Part shown: in pieces, positions 1-11,689 of the stretch | Numbering within the stretch: the stretch's first letter is position 1 | Layout: each line of letters starts with the position of its first letter | Source of the DNA: Phragmites australis | Lineage: Eukaryota > Streptophyta > Magnoliopsida > Poales > Poaceae | DNA length: 64,000 nucleotides | Assembly: GCF_958298935.1 (NCBI RefSeq) | Contig: NC_084942.1 | Span: 11,725,501 to 11,789,500, forward strand | Direction of reading: 5' to 3' | Program-made: the position numbers and the translations under genes | The notes under the pieces: generated by a model | Database searches by the model: none | Told to the model about the DNA's origin: nothing | What the model saw: only the letters and a program-made list of their open reading frames with translations

Positions 1-1842
1 AGACTATGCAAATGCCTTTTAGGGCACCTTGGGCATAATCTGCCTTGCAAGTAACCTAGGCATAAGCGGCGCCCACAGTGTGTGGGCCTCACTGTCTACC
101 GAGACTTTGCAATACCTTCCAGGAAATCTAGGTAGTCTTGCCTTCCAGGTGACCTAAGCATGCTACGTCTGCGGTACGTGGGCTTGTCACGCCACCCGAA
201 GATGTCCTACAGGTGGCGCGTAACACGGTCTATCAAGGAAATCCCTTGATACGTGGCTACTACAACTCCGAGGCCGCACAATGCCTTCCAAGAAACCTGG
301 GCAGACCCGCCCCCTAGGCGACCTAGGCACGATGTGTCTGCGGGAGTGTAGGGATTTTGCATGGTTACACTAGCTAAGTTTTGCAGTCTACTGTTGGCAA
401 TAAGAAGCTAGTTGTAGCATAAAACATAGCTAGGTTATATAACTATTCATGCTAAATGAGAATGTAACTTAGGTTCTACTGCTTCTACCTAGTGGCTATC
501 TATTGCAAAACGACTTCTAGCAGTAGGGTTGGAGGCCTCCAACAGACTCTAACCTTGACTTATGAAAGACGGATCACTAGGTAAACTACTTGGTAGTTAA
601 CAGTTGGCGTACCTTTGTAAGAATAAGGCCTCTATTGTGAGGCTTGGTGGCCTTGAAGCCTGTGGCTAGGCTGGGAGAGGTGGTGCTTGACCCCCTCAGC
701 CTATAGTCGTTGTCCGGCCCCGGAGGTAATCCGTCCGGAGCCTGGCGATCGCATGTTAAAGGTGTAGTCGAAGGCAAGTCGGGAGAGGCGGTCCTCGACC
801 GCCTCGGCCCTTAGCCACTGCTCGGCTCCGGAGCCTATCGACGGCGTGTCCCCGACTCAGTTCTCGTTGCTGGATGTGGTACCGTTGGTAGGGTTGGTAG
901 TGACAGTGTAGGGTTGAGAGGCCAGGGATTTGCCCGGAAGTTTGCCCAAGGCCTCCAAATTCTGTGTCATCCTTCGCCCGCTCCTTCTGTGGCTAGGTAT
1001 TCTGCTTGCCTTCCAAGGTATTCCTCCCAGAAGGTCATGAGGGTACGGTGGTCGTTGGTGTTGTAGCCGCACCCTGGTCTGTGCAGGATGCACTCGTGTG
1101 TCTTCAGGGGTGCCGGAGCTTGTAGTTGTTGTTGGGGTCACTGTCGAAGGCGATGTGTCCCGGAGCCTGTGGTTTCCCCAGGGTCTCTTTCCCCTTTGGG
1201 AGACCATCGATGCTGCCCAGTGAACCGGCTTTTGGAGCCAAAGTGGTTCTGACTATGCCTCCCCGGACAAGGTGGGTTGGGGTTCCGTATGCGCGGTTGG
1301 CGTTGCGAGGGTGGTGTCGGAGGCGTTGGCAGGGTCCGCGCACCCCGGAGCCCTCCTTCTCCTTGGAACCCTGTTTCACCTGAGGGGCCCAAGGAGGGTG
1401 TTGGGTGGACAGACTTTCCGAAGATGTTGGCTTGCTCGGGGTATCCTAGGTGTGGTCGAAGGGGATACCTGGGGACTAAGCCCAGGTGGGAGCACTCCTG
1501 GGTTGTACCGCCCAGAACCATTGGAAGGCGGCCTGCTTTGCTGTGGCTTCGGCTGCGTCCTCTCTTAAGGCGGTGAGGTATTTGTCGTCCAGAAGCTAGA
1601 AGGCCTCCACGCCGTCTCGTGTTCCTGTACTGACCTAGGGTTCTAAGTTGGCCAAGGTCGGAGGAATGCCGTCCCACACGGGCTGGAGCATGCATACGGT
1701 GCGTATGACTGGGACAGCCATGCATATGGTTGCATGCTTGCAACGGTGGCTATGGCGGTTTTAGCTAGCCCTTTGTTGGTTTTCCTGGTGGATTTCTACC
1801 TCTCTTAGCACTTTTGTGTTCGAGTCCCCACGGATGGTGCGT
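1..1842 (-). mobile_element. Internal region of E1 retroelement, left copy (partial)
   Basis: This stretch lies internal to the LTR at 1843-2757 and runs off the left edge of the window. It matches the right-hand copy at about 57600-59950 in the same orientation. Reading on the minus strand it holds gag-like sequence (about 1743 to 860), then about 108-bp repeated units (about 850 to 660) built around 'ctccggaggtaatccgt'-type motifs, then an array of degenerate units containing 'cctaggcatgct' and short hairpins (about 350 to 1). No protease or polymerase is visible in this part. The element may be a non-autonomous Tat-related LTR element; the family name is not certain. Confidence 0.75.
860..1743 (-). 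pseudogene. gag-like remnant of E1 (left copy)
   Basis: The minus strand from 1743 is open for 201 codons and then continues in other frames to about 860, so it is frameshifted. It aligns by eye with the gag-like frames at 59834-59135 and, inverted, at 20449-21000. Shared features are a block around 'SGETGFQ', a Pro-rich stretch, and a downstream Cys/His pattern followed by 'TFWEEYL'. That last block resembles the zinc-knuckle end of Tat-type Gag, a nucleic-acid-binding capsid precursor. The assignment rests on copy comparison plus that motif. Frameshifts and the window edge argue against function. Confidence 0.55.
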
Positions 1843-2757
1843 TGTTGGAGCAAGAGTTCGTCTTGCCCCAGCAAGTACGGCGAGAGTTTGCTTTAAGGAG
1901 GAGACTCAAGCTTGGAGATGAAGTTTAAGAGGAAGGAACACCACGAATGTATTGATGATAGAAAAAATAGATTGCTCTCGGAGGAGTATCACATTTTGAC
2001 TTTGTGTATTTTCACATTTGTGTCTTTTTCGCTGTCTTGCCCGTCCTCCTTGCCCAGATGACCATGGCCCCCCTTTTATAGGGCCGTGCATAGCTTTGCG
2101 TACAAGTTATCATAATGTACAAATAATGTACTAGGCCTGATCCCGGATAGCTACTTTCTACCCTATCAGGGAGATAAATATCCACCGTGGTAACTATCGT
2201 GGTGCCTGCCCCCTAGAGTGCGGTGAGCCGATCACCAATTTTGGCTCGGCACCGCACTCTCAGAGGTGTCAGGATAGCCTCCATTCCGCTGGAGTTTCAG
2301 GGCAGTGTCCATCAGCCTAGGCTTTTAATGCCGGTCACTTCCTTGCAGGCAAAGCACGACTGGTGCTCCCCTTCCAACAGATCTTTTCTAAAACCTGCTG
2401 ACTTGCCTTGTAGCCTTCGGGAAGGCGGCTCGAGCAGCCCGAGGCGGGGGACTTGGGATGTATGGAACCGGGAGGTGAAATCTTCGGGAAGCAGAACTCC
2501 GAAAGGCTGGGGCTTTAGGAGGCTGAAGCTTCGGGGAACCGAGGCTTCAGGAAGTCAGGTTTTTGGGAGGCTGAGCCTTCGAGAGGCCGAGCCAGTTAAG
2601 CCAAGGGAAGGCTTCATAGGTATGAAGACGTACCGTGAAGGGATCTGATGGCTTCGGAGGTCGAGCCTTTAACTGAGGGTTCAGAGATCAAGGCTCCGGA
2701 GGGACCTAAATGGTAATCTTCAACCATTATCCTCAGGTTGGTTTATTTCCCCCAACA
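1843..2757 (-). repeat. LTR of E1 (left copy, 915 bp)
   Basis: The LTR reads on the minus strand, beginning TGTTGGGGGAAA at 2757 and ending in CCAACA at 1843. The same ends bound the copy at 59951-60849. A TATA-like TATAAAAGG lies on the minus strand near 2075-2087. Just inside the LTR (about 1820-1842) the minus strand carries a GGGGACTCGAACAC-type sequence that could be the primer binding site of a Glu-type tRNA; this is tentative. The outer flank enters copia-like sequence without a polypurine tract, so this is the 5' LTR. Confidence 0.8.
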
Positions 2758-3450
2758 CTCACATGATAGAATCTAAACTCCCCCTATATGTGTGCATACA
2801 TATAATGAGACTCACTTTTGAATACCACTTGTAGGAATGTAGCAATATACGCACAACTAGACAATAAGTGGAGGTAGGAAGTTTAAGCCATATCGTGCGT
2901 GGAGGTAGCTTAAATGTAGAAATGAATTGACAATGATACCAATTGAAGCCTTTAAGCAATGCATACCTCTGGAGACTTGTTGATCACTCCATGAGACTAC
3001 AAAAAATATTACTTGCAACACATGTTAGTCTCAAAATCACAACTCATAGGATATACTCCCCTTAAATGTGTGCATACAAGTGTTGAACACTTGTGAGAGA
3101 TATGCACATGTTATTAATAACAATGGGTAGGATACCCTATAGGTTCATGGCACATAAATGATACCAATTGTATAACTAGTGCCATGTAAGGAACCTACAA
3201 CTAATAAACCATATAGGTTGCTCATAAGAAAGAGAGAAACACAAGTAACCTACCATATGAAAAAAATACACTAGGCATTGCAATAAATTAAGTTGAGAGC
3301 ATGCAATCCTAGACAAGGCAAAGGTACAAATTGAAAGGATTTTGCATTTAGTACCTTTAACCTTTGGATGGGGATTTGGGTATATGATAACATGATCTTC
3401 ATCAATGCACCCAATCTTTTACACTTGGCTTCTTTGCTTGAATCTTCACT
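2758..3450. other. AT-rich stretch, probably non-coding copia-derived
   Basis: No open frame of note. The sequence contains several related phrases such as 'gtgtgcatacat' and 'ataccaattg' at loose intervals, as in degraded copia-type internal DNA. It sits between the E1 LTR and a recognisable copia-like coding remnant, so it probably belongs to the latter. Confidence 0.4.
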
Positions 3451-3900
3451 TCATCTTGTGAGCCAAGTCTCCAAATCACCAAGCCAACTTGTGGGTGTCA
3501 AGTCTTCTTTGAAACCCAAATCGATTGGGGCCCGTTCATGTTGGTGATGACTTCCTTGGGTACCCAAATGGGTTGGTTCCACCCCCAGTCCTTTCTCCCA
3601 ACCATGTGTGCAACCACTTTGCAATTGTTCTTCTTCTTGAGCTTGTAGTGGTTGCTCTCGGTCTTGGTCTTGTAGTTGGGCTTGGTGTAGATGTTCGAGG
3701 TGTTTTTGGAGAGGTTCATCATCATATTCTTCTCCTTGGTCTCCTTCTTGACTTGCTTGCATTGGAAGGACTCTTGATGGCACTTGAAGCATGCCATGGT
3801 GGACCCCTCCGCAAGCTTCTTCACCATGGTAGCATGGTTATCTTGAGGAGATTGGGAATGGTTCTTGCCCTTTAATCTTGCCAAGTCCTTATCGAGCTTC
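3451..3900 (-). pseudogene. Ty1/copia-like Gag/linker fragment
   Basis: Minus-strand frames at 3884-3498 and 3792-3451 overlap, so a frameshift lies between them. The protein shows a half zinc-knuckle (CFKCH), a Lys-rich stretch (KLKKKNNCKVV) and two 'WVPK/WVSK' phrases (IWVPKEV and IWVSKKT). This W-V-P-K repetition after a CCHC region is typical of the gag-protease linker of grass copia elements. No protease, integrase or RT follows. It is a short relic interrupted by E1 on one side and Tat-like DNA on the other. Confidence 0.5.
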
Positions 3901-4079
3901 TATACTTCTTGCTTGAGCTCATCATTCTGTTGTGCAATGAGTTCATTAGATGGTCCTATAACAATATTCTCAGTACATGTCTCATTGCAAAGAGGTGAGC
4001 TAGATAAATCAATAAATCATCACAAGAAGTGGAAGCATCTACCTTCGATTTGATATTAAAGAGAGACTTATGCCATGAT

Positions 4080-5200
4080 CTTAGGTTGGAGCCTTATCTA
4101 GTCCCTAGAGTTGATAAGCTGTGATCACCACAAGGCTCTCCAGAGCCCCTCGTTCTGCTATCCACCAAATATGACCACCGAGGTGGTGATGAAGATGTTG
4201 AAGGCCTCCGCTAGGTCCTTTAATAGCAACTTCTGGTGCAAGCTTGGGTGTGGCCTCGCCCTTCAGGAAGTGAAGAACAATCACCGCAAAGTAGGTAACT
4301 ACTCGCTATGCGCGAGCATCTTTTCATTATTTATTTATTTATTTTTAATTTAACTTTCTTTTGATGTAGGCGGCTGCAAAGGCCATGAATGCTTTGGCCA
4401 TCGCAAGAACCTCTGCCCATCCCCGCTTCGGTGCGTGACCCTTCCCAAGCGGCTGATGAAGTGCAAGATGTAGGTCCAGAGCAGGTGTGAGCGAGGGGTT
4501 ATTTTGATCTCATTAAACCTTTGATGCTATTCAAAACCTTTGTCATGTGTCTTAATTTCTTCTTGAATTATTTTGACAATCCTCGCTTCCTCCATAGGTC
4601 CTACCTACGGACTCTGCGTAGGTAGCCGAAGATGTGGTTCCCTTAACTATGATGCACGATAACTTCTTGATGTCATGGGCTTGGTGGGACTCTTTTCATC
4701 ATCGCCATCTTGATGTATAATTTGACTAGTATTGGTGAACGAAAGCAAGAATCTATGATGCGAGGAATGCTGATTGGAAAGTGCTTTTGGTGTCCTTTCG
4801 TCCTTCAGACTTAGAGACCCGAAGAGTTAATAGGGAAATTTGCAGGATAGAGCACGGAGATTCTAGCCCTCCTATGGGGCTTCTTGAGCCGAAGCCTAAG
4901 CCGATCGATGAGGCACATGGCTCAACTTTGCCTTTTCGTTTTTGTTACCGGCGAAGGCTTCATCCTTAGCCAAGAGTTATATCTCCGAAGGCGATAGTAT
5001 TTAGCCTATGGTTTCTCCTGACACTTCTTTATATAGTTATGTCGGGTCTCCACTGGACTCAACAAATTCTTTTCCTCCAAGGCAAGGTATTGCTTTCCAA
5101 CTTGGCCACAGCCAAATGTATAAAGACTTTGTAGACTCTGACATTTATGAGTTTGCGGAATGAGCTTTGGTTATTCTTTTTTGCATTCCTCAACCATTTG
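4080..5200 (+). other. Degraded region 3' of Tat-like pol, possible antisense-ORF relic
   Basis: This lies downstream of the minus-strand integrase and holds only short plus-strand frames (4111-4353 and 4781-4969). Around 4290-4376 it resembles a plant intron: coding-like sequence, 'aaaGTAGGTAAC', a T-rich tract, then 'tgatgtAG' followed by coding-like sequence. Tat-clade elements are known to carry extra ORFs between pol and the 3' LTR, sometimes antisense, so this may be such a relic. A captured host exon is the alternative. I recognise no protein domain. Confidence 0.3.
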
Positions 5201-5204
5201 AGCC

Positions 5205-5385
5205 TCATGGACCTTCGGCAGCATTGTGCGAAGTGTCGGTCGAAAAAACGTTGTCCTCCCTGACTTTTAAGCTGTAGGTACCTTCGGCAGGAACGTGCAC
5301 GGAGCGTCGGTCAAAAAAATGCCATCCCCCCGACTTTTAAGCCATTGGTACCTTCGGCAGGAACGTGCGTAAAGCGTGTGCAGCA
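5205..5385. repeat. Tandem repeat, about 70-bp unit, 2.5 copies
   Basis: The phrase 'accttcggca' recurs at 5211, 5280 and 5350, each followed by similar text ('cgtcggtcaaaaaa', 'cgacttttaagc'). It lies in the non-coding 3' part of the Tat-like element, beside a second tandem array. Confidence 0.75.
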
Positions 5386-5769
5386 ATGATTCGAGCGTTG
5401 TTTTAATTCTATTCATACCGAAGCGTGTAACGACACAAACTTCTTCTCATTCAAAATTTAAGGCTCACCGCTATTTATTTAAGACTTAGCATCACTTTGG
5501 TGTGTGTGCATGAAGACTCTGTGCTTCGATGCACTAACATAGCGCGTGCGGAAAGAAAAGCTTTGATACACGCATAAAAAGAGTAATCAACTTAAGGTGG
5601 AGCAATACCTTGGTTTTTTTTATCAAAGGTTCAACTTTGGTGCGTGGATGGCACTTTTAGCCCCCACCCTATTTATGATCCAACGGTTTAATTTGATCAT
5701 CGAAGCAGGGGCAGGAACTCTTGACCCTCGTACTTTGTTTTAATTCGAGGAGCGCGCTGCCTTTGTTTT

Positions 5770-6160
5770 AAGGTTGAGAAACACTTAGGCCTTTTATTCC
5801 CGAAAGTCTGTTTTGACTTCGATTTGGGGGCACTCTTAGCTCCCGTCTTTTGTTTTTAAGTCAAGAGGTGTGAGGCCCCCCTTTTTTAAGGACAAACAAC
5901 ACCTCGACTTTTATTCCCGAAAGTCTTTTTCAACTTCAGTTCGGGGCTGGTGCTCTTAGCTCCTGTCTTTTGTTTTTAGTCGATAGGTGTGATGCCCCCT
6001 TTTTTTAAGGATGAACAACACTTCAGCTTTTATTCCCAAAAGTCTTTTTTGACTTCAGTTCGGGGCTGGTGCTCTTAGCTCCTGTCTTTTGTTTTCAAGT
6101 CGAGAGGTGTGGTGCCCCTTTTTTAAGGATGAACAACACTTAGGCTTTTTCCTGCGGGTA
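5770..6160. repeat. Tandem repeat, about 117-bp unit, about 3 copies
   Basis: The phrase 'attcccgaaag' or a variant recurs at 5796, 5913 and 6032, and the shared 'aacaacacttaggctttt' text reaches a fourth partial unit near 6145. Each unit contains 'tcttagctcc(c/t)gtcttttg', a 'gaggtgtg' motif and a T-run. Tandem arrays in the 3' untranslated region are characteristic of Tat/Retand elements, which fits the adjacent integrase. Confidence 0.8.
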
Positions 6161-6579
6161 AGCACCCGTCTTATAAGTCGAAGGGTGAGGTGTTAAGTAC
6201 ACTTTGACATTCCTGACCTCGACTTCTCCTTGGCTGGCTTCAGCCTACCCTAGGTCGTCAATTTGTGTGCATCATTCAGGCGAAGGCTTGCAACACTTCC
6301 ACAGTGAATTGCACAGTAATTCTATTGAAGCATATGCTTTCCCAGGGGTAATTTCTTATAATTGCAAGTGTCTACAAAGGTGACTACCTCGTTAGAAACC
6401 TCACGCCCCGACGAGGGGTTCCCCCTATGAGGTAAAGAGTACAACACCTATATATTACATGAATTGAAATGCTGAATTTAAAAAGACACAAAAGTAAACT
6501 TGTTGCAAGGGCTTCGCAAATTACTACGAAGGCGCCCAATGACGTCTTTGATCACACATAGAACTTGCGAATGCTATCC

Positions 6580-7317
6580 TCATTCCAAGTGTGTTGAATT
6601 TCTTCTCCTTTGAGAGTTGTCAAGTGATAAGAACCAGGCCTCTTTAAACCCTTGACCAAAAATGGTCCATGACACTTGCTTCGAAGCATTTTGTAATATT
6701 CGGAGTACATAATCTCCTAGGGCTAAATCCTTCGGAGATATGTTCTTGTTCCTCCATCTTCTGGTTTCTTCTTGGTACTTTGCCGAATTTTTAATGGCCT
6801 GCATTCTTATTCCTTCTACCACATTTTTTGCTACTTATTCTTCACCTTGAGCTATCTCAGCTGTTATGCGGAATGACTTGTTTTTACGCTCCTCTAGGGT
6901 CATAGTCTGTTCTCCAAAGATCAAGCAAAATAGCATGAAACCCATTAGCCTGGTCGCTATTGTTTTGATCGGCCACAGGACCTTCGGTAACTCTTCGACC
7001 CACTTTCCCTTCGGTAGACCCTGCAAGTGTGTGGCCACACCATTCAAGATGATGCCATTCACCCTCACCACAGCTCCATTCGACTGAGGATGATGTACTG
7101 AAGCGAAGCAAACTTTAATTCCCATTACTTCGCAAAATTGTTTGAAACCTTCGCTATCGAACTATGACTTCACGAGAAACTCCAAAGCGACAGATGATAT
7201 TTTGGCACAAGAACTTTTGAACATTTTTTGAAGTTATCTTTGCTAGTGAGACTGCCTCCACCCAGTTGGAGTAGTATTCAAGTGCCACCACAGTGTAGCG
7301 AAGGTTTCCTGGAGCAG
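6580..7317 (-). pseudogene. Tat-like integrase, C-terminal part
   Basis: Minus-strand frames within 7317-7154, 7125-6835 and 6822-6580 together cover the integrase core and C-terminus; frameshifts separate them. Recognisable pieces are 'YTVVALEYYSNWVEA', 'NIICRFGVSR', 'CFASVHHPQSNGAV' and 'KYQEETRRWRNK'. These are typical of Tat-clade Ty3/gypsy integrase, which joins element cDNA to chromosomal DNA. The Glu of the DDE triad, expected after HPQSNGAV, is Val here. The N-terminal zinc domain and first catalytic Asp are absent, because the reading breaks at the edge of element C and does not resume beyond it. It is dead. Confidence 0.75.
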
Positions 7318-10139
7318 TGTCACACCTGGTTTTAACGGTCAAAACCAAGTGTGGCTTATGTGTTCTTAGAAAGTTTAACACACATAAGGACGCCATAGGT
7401 GAAGTAACAAAGGCAATATTTAAACTTACAATCGCTTACTTTTTACAAAAAGACTTCACCTAAACAACTATAATAACAAAACAACAACATGTAATCGACA
7501 GCAGCGAGACGATAGCACTCCACAGGCACCGATCTGAAGACACGCTCCTAGAACACCAGCTCGTCGTCTTGGAAATCTTCAAAGTCTTCCACTGAGCAGC
7601 ATATGTATTGTGGGAGATAGCAAGGGTGAGCACATGGAGTACTCAGCAGGTGTGGGAGAATAATGATATGTAGGCTTACAACAAGAATAGGCTAACACAT
7701 GGTATATTTGCGTAAATGCGAGTAAAGAAAAGATATTTGAACTCAAAAGCATTAAGTAGTTAATAAGTGAATGTAACCCATACAGTCCAACACCCACCAT
7801 ACAAGGCTCCCCACCTTGCATACCATAACCATCTAGTACTCCCTGTACTATAACCAAAACCACAACCAAACCCATAACCATAACCAAACCTATAATCACA
7901 ATCCACTAATCATGTGAGCATCCAAGTTTCCTATAACCGTGGGCACAACTGTTATAACAGTTTTACACTCTGTAGAGGTTGTCCAGCTTTCCCTACGAGT
8001 CAGTGAATTCCATGTTGCCATTTTTGCAAGACACTTAACACACGCCAGTGGTGTGCTGACAAGAAATCACTAAATAACATTTTCCACTAACCAGAGACTA
8101 ATTTAGTATGCATCTGCCCACTAGGTTTCACCGCCAGGGTTTACGCGAGTCTAACTCCTATCCGGAAGCCCCCTTTTGTGCTGACATAACACACAGTAGA
8201 TAGACTCTAACTAGTATGTCATACCTTACCCATATCAGCCTCGTGGTTGGTACGTTACTTCTTGGGTTGTCACTCTACGAACCAATCCTTAGTTAGGTTA
8301 CTTTAGCAAACACTAAACCAACATCATAACCATCAAAACCATCAAAATCACTTTGTTGAAGGCCTAAGGTTCCATGTTGCTAGACCATTAACAAATTAAA
8401 CACCACTGTTGTATTTTGTTATTGTGCGAGTAGTCGACAACGGCCTGGATCAATTTGAGGAATGTCAAGACGAGGAGCAAGAGTGCACTGAGCAGCAGCA
8501 AGGAGAAGGCAAGTGTCCTTGATCATCTTGAACTTATGATTTAAACTGTTTTGTTTTACAAAATTGTATGTAGTGTCTGTCAATATGATGGGTAGTTACC
8601 TATGTTGGGGTTTTCCCTAGATTTTCCCTTATCATCCCTTGGAGCATAGACAAAACATATCTAGAAAGATAAAGCTCAGAGAAATGAATCTAACGGTGCA
8701 AGAATCGCTTAAAACGGAGCTACAACGAAAACGATACACTTAAAACAAGATTAGGGTTTATTTTATAAAAGAAAAGGACTAATTTGTAATTAATAGAATT
8801 TTTTAGGGACATTTTTGTAAAAATAGTGAGACCTATATGTAATTTTGGAAAAGTTTAGGGCCCTATGTGTAAAAAGATAGGGCTCTTCTTTATTATAGAA
8901 AAGTTTAGGCGTCTATTTGCAAAATTGCCAATTTCTAGGAATTATTAGATTTATTTTGTATTGAAAACCCCTATTTAATGCGTGGGTGCTGACTGTGCAA
9001 CACATGGCTAACACATGTGATGGGTGGCTGAGGTGGCAGTTGAACTGGCAGGCTGACAGGGCAGGTGAGGTGGTGGCAAAGGCTGATTGGGTTTAAGTGG
9101 TTGCCACATGGCACGTTCTTGTTGGTTGCTGAAACAGTATGTTTAAGATCTAATATGGATGCTTGATCATAGATCCGATGGCTTGGGGGAGTTTGAATGG
9201 CCGGAGGGAGAGCGGGACGGTGGCGCCGAAGGTGTCACAGCGGTGGACTTGCCGGAGAAGGGCTCTGGCCTCGTCGCCGGCCTTAGGGAGTGATGATGAG
9301 TGGCGAAACACGAAGAGATGCTCATAGGAAACTCAACTAAGGGCTTACCGACAACGATGCAACATCGGAGGAGCTTGGCGATGACGAGGGGCAGTGGAGG
9401 GGTCGGATCTTCATCGGAGAAGAGTGTCGACGAGCAGCGGAGAGGCTTCAGTGGACACGAGTGCTTTTGTTGAGGGCTTCGGTTGAGTTTCAGCGGCACT
9501 GGAGCAGCGTGACGGTGAAGGCAACCGAGCGGTGGTGACTATGGCAACGGTGAGCTACGGATCTCAGTGGATTCGCGGAGAACACATCGACTTCTGGATG
9601 GGATTTGACTAGGGAGAGGTGGGCTACCTATATAGGGGCTTGGGAGATCTCGGGGAAGCTTAGGACTCGCTGGCAGCGGCAAATTTGGAATAGGATGGCG
9701 AGGCAGCGGCGGAGTCCTCTTTGAAGATGACGAGTCTGAGGAGCGAGGCCCACCTGTCAGCAACACAAGGTGAAGGCAAAAACGCACCTGGCGCTTTCAG
9801 CGGAGCGCGGGCACGGCGCGGGGAAGATGGGCCGAAAAGATGAGAGGGAGGCCCAGGAAGAGTTTTAACCTTTTTCTTTTTTTAAATCATTTTGAAAAGC
9901 TTTTGAGTTCAAATCAAAGCAAGCAAATTTATATCAAAAGCCACAAATAAAAACCAAATAAATCAAAGGAAACCCTACATGTCTATTTCAACATGAATGC
10001 ACTCAAACAAATATTTCCTATGTCAAATTGGATTCTCTTTGTATGAAAATAGCATTTAATCTTTTGAAATTGTTTAAGCTCAAAAATAAATTCTAGAATT
10101 TTTTATAAATTGGCAAAAATTAAAAATTAGGGTGTTACA
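7318..10139 (-). repeat. 3' LTR of element C (2822 bp), internally inverted
   Basis: Bounded by TGTCACACC at 7318 and GGTGTTACA at 10139 on the plus strand. A TATA-like CCTATATAGG lies on the minus strand at about 9627-9636. Segment about 8403-8645 is inverted relative to the other C-family LTRs at 12631 and 16542. About 670 bp (about 7551-8222) are present here but absent from the partner LTR. Confidence 0.8.
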
Positions 10140-10155
10140 AACCTACCCCCTTAAA
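10140..10155 (-). promoter_or_regulatory. Polypurine tract of element C
   Basis: On the minus strand this reads as AAGGGGGTAGG directly before the 3' LTR. Just upstream is 'ctcgaggg(t/c)gagatt', the same context as the tract of element B at 41205-41233. It would prime plus-strand DNA synthesis. Confidence 0.7.
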
Positions 10156-10553
10156 GGAATCTCACCCTCGAGATTCGGGTAGATTGAAAATGAGATAAGG
10201 GATCTTGATCTTCAAGTTTTCTTCTTGCTTTCCAAATTGCTTTTTCTTCTCCGTGTTAACCTCATTGCCATGACATACTCTGCTCACTTTGCTTTTGATG
10301 GCTTGCGCAACTATCTTGATAAATCTTGATTGATTACCCTAAGTATGTTGGATTTTCTCGGATATTCTATTCCTGGTATCTTCAACGGTTGTCGTTGTCT
10401 CTGATGTACTATTATAACTATTTTGACATGTGTCATATAGGACCATATACTTTGCTACACCACTCTTGTTTCCATACTACTGATAACAATCCTTGAGATC
10501 ATGATACATCTTAGTGCTTTTTTATTCCTGAGAATTTCGTAGCTTTAGCACTC

Positions 10554-10847
10554 TTAATAAGTTTCCTTTATCACTTCTATGGTCGGAGTGCAGCTTCTGG
10601 GTACTGCCCTTCCTTTAGCACACTTTATTACCATATTACCTTTGCTAACTAGCCGTTTCCAATATTTGTCTTTAGGTTCCAGAACCAAGAGATTAGCTAG
10701 GAAGATTACCCCCCTTAAAATGGAGCGGACTTCTTTGACATGCATTTCCAGTTCATGAGAAGTAGACAAACATGTAGCCTTTGACATGGAATATATCACT
10801 CTTTTTTTTGTGCCTACTGAGCTTCTGTGGGCTTGATGAGATCTCAT
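10554..10847 (-). pseudogene. Protease-region scrap of element C
   Basis: The minus-strand frame contains 'EMHVKEVRSILRGVIFLANLLVLE'-like text. It corresponds to the segment after the aspartic protease active site in elements A and B ('[10 protein letters not shown]' in B). The DSG active site is not visible, and after this point the element jumps to the C-terminal tail near the polypurine tract. An internal deletion has therefore removed RT to integrase. Confidence 0.45.
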
Positions 10848-10959
10848 CGATGATGGCTATCTTGAGTTACAACTTGAAAGTCGTAACAGTCTGAATGTTG
10901 AACTGGGATCTTCATATGGGGTTTGGGGTTGATCCAGTTCCATGCGGGGTGCTTCATGG

Positions 10960-11429
10960 GACATCTTTTGACCCAGCACGTAGGTTCTCCATAGTGGACA
11001 AATACCTTATCGTCAGGTATAAGGATCCTCAGGGGACATCAATTGGCATAGTGTCTTTCTTCTTCACAGCAAAAACGCACCTTCCTTGTAGGAGTACTCT
11101 GTAAATTTTCTCTTAACCTGTGAAACTTCCTGGTTGATAGAATAAAGTGCTTGTTCCGGAGTGGAACGTTACTGAGAACTGTTGTTTCCTTGATGGTCTT
11201 CAATGGCTTTCTTCCTCTTCTTGTTGTTGCCTTGCTTTCCACGCTCGTCTTTTGCACCCAGAGCTTCGACTATCTGTAGCAGACTTTCTATATTCTGAGT
11301 CATGCCTTGAAGGATCTGAATCTGCATCTCAAAAAATTGTTCCTTGTTGTATTGAGGTGGCATCTACTGGATGTTGTTTTTATTGTTGTTGGTACCTTTA
11401 CCAAGCTGATCTTTCTTTGTGTTCACCAT
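10960..11429 (-). pseudogene. gag ends of element C
   Basis: The frame starts MVNTKK at 11429, like MVNTRR in element B. It hits an in-frame TAG after 21 codons, continues through a 'QMQIQILQGM'-type stretch matching B's 'MQTQILQGLAQ', then shifts frame into a degraded zinc knuckle (RFCCEEERHYAN). The central capsid domain is missing, so this is the two ends of gag fused by deletion. Gag would form the particle that packages element RNA. Confidence 0.6.
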
Positions 11430-11689
11430 CTGATCGGGATTGAAGCAGAAGGTTGGGGCAAGAAGATAAGGGACTAGAAGGAGAAAAACCAATAACTATA
11501 GAAATATATAAGAAATGCCGTTGTTACCAGATGCTAAAGCATCCCACAATGCATACCAGCACTGAAACAGAAAAACCAAATCACACAAGGCGCACAACAC
11601 AAACACACTAGCAATATTATTATCCTTAACGATTACATCAACGCTCGACTCTAACGGCGCTAAGACGATCTACTAAAAGACTATACTAT

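Noticed and set aside
1126..1576. Plus-strand frames opposite the E1 gag
   Set aside because: They are antisense shadows of the gag-like frame; all copies align as gag on the other strand.
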